From contig JAEDOJ010000111.1 in the NCBI GenBank assembly GCA_016302015.1, positions 1 through 5,366 on the forward strand: a stretch of 5,366 nt of DNA, given 5' to 3'. A program made the translations under genes and the position numbers. The DNA is from Oscillospiraceae bacterium (GTDB lineage Bacteria > Bacillota_A > Clostridia > Oscillospirales > Oscillospiraceae). The notes under the pieces are model-generated. The model was given only the letters and a program-made list of their open reading frames with translations. It was not told where the DNA came from and did no database searches. Below, piece by piece: positions 1 to 4,540 of the stretch; within the stretch, counting starts at the first letter, position 1; each line of letters starts with the position of its first letter.

Positions 1-60
1 ATCGTGGACAAAACCACCGGCGCCCTGATCTTCCTCGGCGTGGTGAATACGATTGAATAA
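1..60 (+). CDS. C-terminal end of a serpin-family protease inhibitor (partial)
   Basis: Frame 1 from the first base reads 19 codons and a TAA stop at 58-60; the 5' part lies outside the window. The peptide contains IVDKTTGALIFLGVVNTIE, which resembles the closing beta strands of serpins, where a [IV]-[VD]-x-x-T-G-x-x-[LI]-F-[LIM]-G-x-V segment follows the reactive-centre loop and the serpin signature. Serpins trap serine or cysteine proteases by a suicide conformational change, and gut Clostridia and bifidobacteria carry secreted or surface versions. Only the tail is visible, so the reactive-centre loop, signal peptide and inhibitory capacity cannot be judged. The gene converges on the MATE transporter gene and ends directly at the shared hairpin terminator. 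The family call is inferred from a short stretch and is moderately secure; another beta-rich protein is possible. Confidence 0.62.
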   Translation: MVDKTTGALIFLGVVNTIE

Positions 61-91
61 AAAAATTCCCGGATTTTTCCGGGAATTTTTT
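60..91. terminator. Bidirectional intrinsic terminator between convergent genes
   Basis: Bases 60-73 and 78-91 are a perfect 14-bp inverted repeat (AAAAAATTCCCGGA against TCCGGGAATTTTTT) with a TTTT loop. The A-rich and T-rich outer arms give a U-tract after a GC core on either strand, so it can stop both the plus-strand serpin-like gene and the minus-strand operon. Packing is extreme: the serpin TAA (58-60) touches one arm, and the MATE stop codon (90-92 on the plus strand, TTA) lies partly inside the other arm. Confidence 0.88.
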
Positions 92-1442
92 ATGTTGCGT
101 CTTGTTTGGAATAATCCTTCCGCAGAAAATGGACGAAAAAGGGAATGCTGATCAGGCCGGTCAGAACGTCGGCAATGGGCTGAGCGGTCTGAATACCCAA
201 AAGACCGAAGAAGCGCACCCCCAGCGCCAGTACGGGAATGAAGCACAGGCCGGAGCGCATCAGGGACAGGAAGGAGGATACGCCGGATTTGCGAATGCTC
301 TGGTAGAGCATATTCACCGGCACGGACAGGGGCAGGAAGAGCAACCCTGCGCAGGCATAGCGGAGGGCGGCCTTGCCCATGGGCAGGACAGCCGGGTCCT
401 TCTGCAAATAGACGACAATCTCCTCGGCAAACACAAAGCCCGCCAACGCCATAGCGCCCACGATACAAAGATCGACAAGGGTGGTAAAAATCAGCCCCTT
501 TTTCACCCGCTGAAATTTCTTCGCCCGGAAGTTGAAGGAGGCCACAGGCTGGAAGCCCTGACTCACCCCCAGCCCCACGCACATGGCGAAGGCGGAGAAA
601 CGGTTGACCACGCTCATGGCGGAAATGGCGACGTCGCCGAAGGGCTTTGCCATATTGTTCAGCAGGCCGTTGGAAAGGGAGGCCAGACTCTGGCGCAGGA
701 GGGAGGGAAGGCCGGAACGGATGATTTCCCAGTACACCTTCCATTTCCGGCTCACCGACCGGAGGGAAAGGGAGCTTTGCGCCATTTTCACATAGAGGAT
801 CAGCAAAATGACGAAGCTGACCAGTTGGGAAAGTGCGGTGGACAGGCCGGCGCCGTAGACCCCCAGATCCATACGGAAGATGAAAACGTAGTCGCCGAAA
901 ATATTCAGCAGAGCGCCGGAGGCAAGGCCGATCATGGCGAAGAACGCCTTGCCCTCGTAGCGGAGGTTGTTATTCAGCACCAGAGAGCAGACCATAAAGG
1001 GGCAGGAGAGCAGCACCCACAGACCGTAGTCCCGGGCGTAGGGAAGGATGGTTGGGGTGCTGCCCAGCAGGGTCATCAGGGGGGACAGAAACACCAGCCC
1101 GACCACCGCCAGCGCAGAGCCGAAGACGGCACCGGTGAAAAAGGCGGTGGAAACGTATTGGGAGGCTTCTCTGATATTTTTGTCTGCCAGCGCCTTGGAG
1201 ACGTAGGTGCCGGAGCCGTGCCCCAGCAGAAAGGCGAAGGCCTGAATGATGAATTGGAGGGTATAGAGGACGCCGGTGGCGCCCTGCTGGCTGATGCCCA
1301 GCGTGCCGACGAAGTAGGTGTCGACCATGTTGTAGATGCTGGTGATCAGCATGGACACGGTGGTGGGAAGGCCAAGGCGGAGGATCAGACGGGAAACCGG
1401 GGTTTCCGTCATATTTTTATAATACTGATCGGCCTTTGTCAA
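90..1442 (-). CDS. MATE-family multidrug/sodium-type efflux transporter
   Basis: A 450-residue polytopic membrane protein, a normal MATE length (about 440-480), with the alternating hydrophobic segments expected of 12 transmembrane helices. Family marks are visible: TETPVSRLILRLGLPTTVSM before helix 1, NMVDTYFVG at about 38-46 in the first N-lobe helix, NIFGDYVFIF at about 180-189 followed by GVYGAGLSTALSQ, and QGFQPVASFNFRAKKF at about 295-310 in the C-lobe. MATE proteins expel cationic drugs or metabolites using a proton or sodium gradient; the sequence suits the MepA/NorM-like branch, but the substrate cannot be read from it. I chose the TTG start at 1440-1442 because AAGGAGG lies 8 nt upstream; an in-frame ATG at 1497-1499 would overlap the upstream gene and give 19 atypical extra residues. 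The next ATG, ten codons further in, would cut into the usual N-terminus. It is the downstream gene of the csaB operon, 13 bp from its neighbour, and ends inside the terminator hairpin. Confidence 0.94.
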   Translation of the reverse strand: MTKADQYYKNMTETPVSRLILRLGLPTTVSMLITSIYNMVDTYFVGTLGISQQGATGVLYTLQFIIQAFAFLLGHGSGTYVSKALADKNIREASQYVSTAFFTGAVFGSALAVVGLVFLSPLMTLLGSTPTILPYARDYGLWVLLSCPFMVCSLVLNNNLRYEGKAFFAMIGLASGALLNIFGDYVFIFRMDLGVYGAGLSTALSQLVSFVILLILYVKMAQSSLSLRSVSRKWKVYWEIIRSGLPSLLRQSLASLSNGLLNNMAKPFGDVAISAMSVVNRFSAFAMCVGLGVSQGFQPVASFNFRAKKFQRVKKGLIFTTLVDLCIVGAMALAGFVFAEEIVVYLQKDPAVLPMGKAALRYACAGLLFLPLSVPVNMLYQSIRKSGVSSFLSLMRSGLCFIPVLALGVRFFGLLGIQTAQPIADVLTGLISIPFFVHFLRKDYSKQDAT

Positions 1443-1450
1443 GGTGGTCG

Positions 1451-1457
1451 CCTCCTT
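1451..1457 (-). promoter_or_regulatory. Shine-Dalgarno that fixes the TTG start of the MATE gene
   Basis: On the minus strand AAGGAGG occupies 1457-1451, eight bases before the TTG at 1442-1440. It overlaps the TAA stop of the upstream gene (1456-1458), forming TTAAGGAGG. Ribosomes finishing the upstream gene would sit on this site, so the two genes are likely translationally coupled. This is the strongest reason to prefer TTG over the upstream ATG. Confidence 0.85.
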
Positions 1458-3666
1458 AACGCAGGAGCTGCCGGGCAAGGGCTTCGTTTTCGGCGGCAAG
1501 GAGGCGGAGCCGTTTCAGATTCTCCTCATTGAAGGATTCCTCCGCCAGAGCGGCGTCCATCAGGTCGTTGAGGGCGTCTGCGGTAACCTCCTGCAAAGGC
1601 AGGTACAGATCCTGACCCAGATAATCCAGAAATCCGCTGACCTTGGGATCATAGACCACGCCCACCATGGGCACATTCTGTCCCGAGGCGAAAATCAGGG
1701 TGTGCAGACGCATGGAGACCACCAGAGACATCCGGCGGATCAGCGCCAGAACCTCCCCGCCGCTGGTACCTGCCTGGAGCACCAGATGGGGGCAGCGGAG
1801 TTTTTCCGCCACAGCCTGAGCCGCCGCCAGATCCCGGCTTGGCTCCATGGCATAGAGCAGTGGAATCAGGCGGTACTCCCGGTAGGCGTACTCCGCGGCG
1901 GCGGCAAAGGCGGAGATTTTTTCCTCAAAGCCCGGCCAGGGACGGACAGCCAGCATGACATACCCCTTGTCCTCTTCGATGCCGCTGCGATGGAGGTAGC
2001 CGTGAAGCTTCCCGTCCTCTCCGGGATCGATGAGCAGCGCCGGGTCTGCGTTCAGGTGAATCTCCGGCCGGGTCACGTTCAGCTCCCGGAGGGTTTCCTC
2101 GGAATACCGGTCACGGACGGAGATGACGTCGGCATAGCGGTTGAGAACCTTTGCGGCCCGGCGTTGGTTCCGGGGTCTGGAGATGGGGCCGATGCCGCAG
2201 CCGTAGAGCATCACACGGCAGCCGTTCTTTTTCGCCTGCCGGATGCTGTATAGATAGTAGAGCAGAGAGCGGGTGCTGGTGGCGTCCTGCATCAGCGTGC
2301 CGCCGCCGCTGATATAGAGCCTGCTTCGGCGCATCAGTCTGCCGATTTTCAGCAGATGGAAGGTGAAAACCGTGTTGACCTTGGCGCACTGCCGGGTCTC
2401 CCTGGGGTCCCGGCTGAGCGCGGTGATGGGCAGATCGGGATCAATGTCCTGAAGCTGACCCACAATTGCGCTGAGAATGGCGTTATCGCCGCAGTTCCCC
2501 TTGCCATAAGCGCCGCAGATCACCGCGCCGTCCCGAATGTTTCCGGGGCGCTGGGCACGGCGGATGACGGTGCGGTAGATAGTTTTCTGCTTTTCCAGCA
2601 TGACCTCCAGGGAGAATTCCCGCCGGGTCTTTTCATACAGGGCGTCGCCCATGGCGCGGCGGGTCTCCGGGTTGGTGGCCAGAAATACCATATGCTCCGC
2701 AAGGGTCTTGACGTCCCGGGGCTGGAAGAGCAGACCGTTCACCCCATGGTCGATGAGACAGGGCACGCCCCCCACCTCGGTGGAGATGGTGGCGCAGTGC
2801 ATCCGGGCGCCCTCGGGAAGGACGTAGGGGAAGCCCTCGGACAAGGAGGTGAGCATATTGACGTCCAGAGCGTTGTAGAAGCTGTCCGTGTCCGTCACCC
2901 AGCCTGCAAAGCAGACCGTTCCTTTGGGACACAGTTCCTCTGCCAGAGCGGAAATTTCCTCCTTCTGTTCTCCTTCCCCGGCGATGGCAAGACGGATGTT
3001 GGGGCACTGCTTCTGCGCCTGGGCAAAGGCACGGATCAGGGTGGTCATATCCTTGATGGGAGAAATTCTCGCCGCAATGCCGAAAACCACCGTGTCCTCC
3101 TGAAGCTCCAGACCGATGCTCCTGAGATAGTCCTCCCGGGGCAGGGGATGGCGTTCCCGGAGGAAGTCGATGCCGTTATAGAGGGTGAAAATCCGCTGGG
3201 GATCGAAGCCCCGGGAGATCAGCAGCTCCTGAATGCTGTCGGACACGCCTACCCAGGCGTCAAACCGCCGCAGAGCGATCTTGTTGATGGTTCCGTAGGT
3301 CATGGCGGCCAGCCGTCTGCCCAGATAGTCCAGACGGTAGTCGCTGTGGACGGTGGTGATCATGGGAATTCCCGCCTTTTTCTGCAAAAGCATCCCCATC
3401 ATGTTGGCTCTGGCCCCGTGACAGTGGAGCACCTGATAGCCGTCATGGCGGATCATGGAGAGAATCCGCTTCCCGGCGGCGGACAGACTGCCGCCCTGGA
3501 GCACGGTGGTGGGAATGCCCAGCTTTCTGGCGTCCTCGGCGAACTCACCCTCGGTGAAACAGACCATATGCACCGTTTCGGTGTGATTCAGACCTTCCAG
3601 CAGGGACAAAACGTGGGTTTTCGCTCCGCCCACGTCGCCGCCGGAGATCAGATGAAGTATTTTCAT
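1456..3666 (-). CDS. csaB: Fused GT4 glycosyltransferase / CsaB polysaccharide pyruvyl transferase
   Basis: A 736-residue cytoplasmic two-domain enzyme. Residues 1 to about 370 are a GT-B fold GT4 glycosyltransferase: nucleotide-sugar loop GGAKTH (13-18), HCHGARAN (81-88), TTVHSDY (104-110), YNGID (163-167), AARISPIKD (198-206) with the basic pair R200/K205, and an intact EX7E motif (E277, E285). Residues about 381-736 are a CsaB-type pyruvyl transferase: GAYGKGNCGDNAIL (385-398), SGGGTLMQD (453-461), YGCGIGP (488-494), ISVRD (515-519), ADPALL (540-545), SMRLHTLIFA (651-660) with conserved H655, and YDPKVSGFLDYLG (672-684). CsaB homologues transfer pyruvate from phosphoenolpyruvate as a ketal to a sugar of the secondary cell wall polymer, the ligand of SLH domains. 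The fusion suggests that sugar addition and pyruvylation act on the same lipid-linked intermediate. The ATG is preceded by a modest GAGGG (3676-3680 plus coordinates) at 9 nt. It heads a two-gene operon with the MATE gene and diverges from the DUF4330 operon. Both domains look catalytically complete; the exact sugars are unknown. Confidence 0.95.
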   Translation of the reverse strand: MKILHLISGGDVGGAKTHVLSLLEGLNHTETVHMVCFTEGEFAEDARKLGIPTTVLQGGSLSAAGKRILSMIRHDGYQVLHCHGARANMMGMLLQKKAGIPMITTVHSDYRLDYLGRRLAAMTYGTINKIALRRFDAWVGVSDSIQELLISRGFDPQRIFTLYNGIDFLRERHPLPREDYLRSIGLELQEDTVVFGIAARISPIKDMTTLIRAFAQAQKQCPNIRLAIAGEGEQKEEISALAEELCPKGTVCFAGWVTDTDSFYNALDVNMLTSLSEGFPYVLPEGARMHCATISTEVGGVPCLIDHGVNGLLFQPRDVKTLAEHMVFLATNPETRRAMGDALYEKTRREFSLEVMLEKQKTIYRTVIRRAQRPGNIRDGAVICGAYGKGNCGDNAILSAIVGQLQDIDPDLPITALSRDPRETRQCAKVNTVFTFHLLKIGRLMRRSRLYISGGGTLMQDATSTRSLLYYLYSIRQAKKNGCRVMLYGCGIGPISRPRNQRRAAKVLNRYADVISVRDRYSEETLRELNVTRPEIHLNADPALLIDPGEDGKLHGYLHRSGIEEDKGYVMLAVRPWPGFEEKISAFAAAAEYAYREYRLIPLLYAMEPSRDLAAAQAVAEKLRCPHLVLQAGTSGGEVLALIRRMSLVVSMRLHTLIFASGQNVPMVGVVYDPKVSGFLDYLGQDLYLPLQEVTADALNDLMDAALAEESFNEENLKRLRLLAAENEALARQLLR

Positions 3667-3812
3667 GGAAATAAGCCCTCAAATTCAAAAGCGCTTGAAT
3701 TTTCAGACTGTCAAAAAAGCTCGTAACCGCCAAAATCGGAAAATTATTTCATCCGTTGCTCTACCCTGTGCTTTGAAAAAAGAAGATTTCCGAACTATTT
3801 CAGTCGGTATTC

Positions 3813-3827
3813 TCTTGCTTCGCAAGA
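3813..3827. other. Small hairpin within the intergenic element
   Basis: TCTTGC (3813-3818) and GCAAGA (3822-3827) form a perfect 6-bp stem with a TTC loop. On the plus strand it is followed by AATTTTGG, which is too weak a U-run for a convincing terminator. On the minus strand it would lie inside the proposed long leader of the csaB operon. Confidence 0.5.
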
Positions 3828-3842
3828 ATTTTGGCTTCCATC

Positions 3843-3890
3843 CCAACTCCCGCCCTACCGTACCTTTGTACGCCGACGGCCGGGAGTTGG
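3843..3890. other. Strong two-tier hairpin in the intergenic element
   Basis: CCAACTCCCG (3843-3852) pairs perfectly with CGGGAGTTGG (3881-3890), a GC-rich 10-bp stem. Its interior holds a second small stem, CGTAC (3859-3863) with GTACG (3868-3872), closed by a CTTT loop. The T6 run at 3904-3909 is about 14 nt past the stem, too far for a standard intrinsic terminator on the plus strand. The structure forms on both strands; it resembles a structured RNA leader or the core of an intergenic repeat. I do not recognise a known riboswitch class. Confidence 0.6.
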
Positions 3891-3919
3891 TCGGCTTCCG
3901 AACTTTTTTGCAGTCTGCC

Positions 3920-3949
3920 AGCGTGTGGAAAAGGGTTTTTCGACACGCT
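3920..3949. other. Hairpin near the right edge of the intergenic element
   Basis: AGCGTGT (3920-3926) pairs with ACACGCT (3943-3949); after one G-G mismatch (3927/3942) the stem continues with GAAAA (3928-3932) against TTTTC (3937-3941), closing on a GGGT loop. That is 12 pairs with a single internal mismatch. It is inserted between the CAGTCTG motif and the right-hand palindrome, and explains why the two edges of the element are not exact mirror images. On the minus strand it would be among the first structures of the csaB leader. Confidence 0.6.
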
Positions 3950-3965
3950 CTAAATTCAAAAACTC

Positions 3966-3994
3966 TTGAATTTTACCTTCTGTTCAAGTATAAT
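3966..3994 (+). promoter_or_regulatory. Sigma-A-type promoter for the DUF4330-ligase operon
   Basis: TTGAAT (3966-3971) and TATAAT (3989-3994) are separated by exactly 17 bases, giving an almost consensus housekeeping promoter. Transcription would begin near 4001, leaving a leader of about 60 nt before the GTG at 4061. The -35 box is the right half of the palindrome that ends the intergenic element, so the element contributes directly to expression of the downstream genes. A second TATAAT at 4001-4006 has no good -35 on this strand. Confidence 0.7.
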
Positions 3995-3998
3995 CACC

Positions 3999-4027
3999 AT
4001 TATAATATGAAAATCGGAAAATCGCAA
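3999..4027 (-). promoter_or_regulatory. Candidate divergent promoter for the csaB-MATE operon
   Basis: Read on the minus strand, TTGCGA (4027-4022) and a perfect TATAAT (4004-3999) are 17 bases apart. The predicted start near 3992 falls inside the -10 box of the opposite promoter, so the two polymerase sites overlap. The resulting mRNA would have a leader of about 325 nt crossing the whole palindrome-bounded element before the ATG at 3666. A closer alternative, a consensus TTGACA at 3714-3709, lacks a suitable -10 box. Confidence 0.48.
4010..4022. repeat. 13-nt direct repeat (second copy at 3732-3744)
   Basis: AAAATCGGAAAAT occurs at 3732-3744, inside the left part of the intergenic element, and again at 4010-4022, just downstream of the plus-strand -10 box. 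The copies are 278 bp apart in the same orientation. The right copy overlaps the leader hairpin and the spacer of the minus-strand promoter, so a shared protein-binding site is conceivable; chance in AT-rich DNA is also possible. Confidence 0.4.
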
Positions 4028-4046
4028 TCCCAAAACGTGATTTTCC
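4016..4046 (+). promoter_or_regulatory. Leader hairpin immediately before the DUF4330 ribosome binding site
   Basis: GGAAAATC (4016-4023) pairs perfectly with GATTTTCC (4039-4046); one G-U and one C-G pair (4024/4038, 4025/4037) extend the stem to 10 pairs around an 11-nt loop. The hairpin ends only two bases before the Shine-Dalgarno at 4049 and lies wholly within the predicted 60-nt leader. It could stabilise the transcript's 5' end or tune translation. No U-tract follows, so it is not a terminator. Confidence 0.5.
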
Positions 4047-4048
4047 AC

Positions 4049-4055
4049 AGGAGGT
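4049..4055 (+). promoter_or_regulatory. Shine-Dalgarno supporting the GTG start of the DUF4330 gene
   Basis: AGGAGGT lies five bases before the GTG at 4061-4063, a near-perfect match to the anti-Shine-Dalgarno sequence. It fixes the non-ATG start; there is no in-frame ATG nearby that would keep the basic N-terminus and membrane segment. Confidence 0.85.
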
Positions 4056-4060
4056 AGCAA

Positions 4061-4540
4061 GTGAAAAACAAAAAACTCAACATCATTGACTATATCATCC
4101 TTCTGGTGGTGGTGGCGGCGCTGGCGCTGGTGGGCTATAAGTTCATCAAGAGCCGCAGCGACAACGCCATTGACGCGGACGTGCCCATGTCCACCGCATC
4201 CGTCCGTTTTTCCGTTCTGTGTCAGGAGCTTGACCCGGAGCTGGCGGAGAACATCGCCGCTGAGCTGTCCGCCGGTGAATATGAGATTGACGGCGTTCAG
4301 GTTTCTTCCTGCCGGATCTACAACAGCGGCAAGCTGATGGACGCCATGATCATCGATTGGGAGACCGAAGAAAAGGACGGCACCGTGGAGATGCGCTTCA
4401 CCGTGGAAGCCTCTCCCACCCTGGCCAGCGGCGTGTATACCCTGGGCTGGCAGGAAATCCGTCTGGGCAAGGATTATAATCTGAAGACCCTGGGCGTGGA
4501 AATTGACGGAAGCATCGTCGGCGTGGAGAAGCTGGGATGA
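4061..4540 (+). CDS. DUF4330 domain membrane-anchored protein
   Basis: A 159-residue protein with a short basic N-terminus (MKNKKLNIIDY), one transmembrane helix at about 9-28 and an extracytoplasmic domain of about 130 residues rich in beta-type segments. The NIIDYIILLVVVAALALVGYKF start is the pattern I associate with DUF4330 proteins of Clostridia, which have no established function. The domain contains PMSTASVRFSVLC (42-54), a paired GEYEIDGVQVSSCRIYNSGKL stretch around 72-92, and a C-terminal LGKDYNLKTLGVEIDGSIVGVE region around 135-156; no catalytic motif is evident. Two cysteines (C54, C84) lie in the outer domain. It starts at GTG with a strong ribosome binding site and overlaps the ligase-like gene by ATGA, which argues for a joint role in envelope glycan assembly. 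The family assignment is fairly secure and the role is inferred from context only. Confidence 0.85.
   Translation: MKNKKLNIIDYIILLVVVAALALVGYKFIKSRSDNAIDADVPMSTASVRFSVLCQELDPELAENIAAELSAGEYEIDGVQVSSCRIYNSGKLMDAMIIDWETEEKDGTVEMRFTVEASPTLASGVYTLGWQEIRLGKDYNLKTLGVEIDGSIVGVEKLG

Larger units (their letters stand above)
3681..3974. repeat. Palindrome-bounded, MITE-like intergenic element
   Basis: This AT-rich 294-bp stretch fills most of the 394-bp divergent intergenic region. Each edge carries a 23-nt near-palindrome, AAATTCAAAA-NNN-TTGAATTTT-like: 3681-3703 and 3952-3974 differ at only two bases. Read inward, the first 39 nt of the left edge match the reverse complement of the right edge at about 29 positions, including a subterminal TGTCAAAAAA/TGTCGAAAAA, so the element behaves as if it had terminal inverted repeats. 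A second inverted pair lies inside: CAGACTGTCAAAAAAGC (3704-3720) against TTTTTTGCAGTCTG (3904-3917). No transposase gene and no clear target-site duplication are seen. It may be an interspersed non-autonomous repeat or a locally evolved leader; a genome-wide copy count would decide. Confidence 0.55.

Noticed and set aside
1440..1499. An upstream ATG start for the MATE gene at 1497-1499
   Set aside because: It would overlap the csaB reading frame and lacks a matching Shine-Dalgarno, whereas the TTG at 1440-1442 has AAGGAGG at ideal spacing and yields the usual family N-terminus.
102..1532. A long plus-strand open frame opposite the MATE gene
   Set aside because: Its product is a low-complexity G/Q/H/A-rich string typical of the antisense of GC-rich coding DNA, while the minus strand encodes an unmistakable MATE protein.
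3686..3714. A close promoter for csaB using the consensus TTGACA at 3714-3709 on the minus strand
   Set aside because: At spacings of 16-18 the -10 positions read GCTTTT, CTTTTG or TTTTGA, none close to TATAAT; the hexamer is better explained as part of the inverted-repeat motif.
2356..3726. A long plus-strand open frame opposite the GT4-CsaB gene (also 1444-2253)
   Set aside because: Antisense shadows of a gene with clear GT4 and CsaB motifs; no ribosome binding site or recognisable protein family.
3881..3909. An intrinsic terminator made from the GC-rich hairpin and the T6 run at 3904-3909
   Set aside because: The T-run begins about 14 nt after the stem, too far away for standard intrinsic termination, and no plus-strand gene would end there.
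3665..4057. A 130-codon plus-strand open frame spanning the whole divergent intergenic region
   Set aside because: It runs through the palindromes, both promoters and into the DUF4330 Shine-Dalgarno, has no ribosome binding site of its own, and its product has no coherent domain or family pattern.
3667..4060. CRISPR array, tRNA or known riboswitch in the intergenic region
   Set aside because: There are only two copies of each repeat, with unequal internal content; no cloverleaf with a T-arm motif and no consensus of a riboswitch class that I can recognise.
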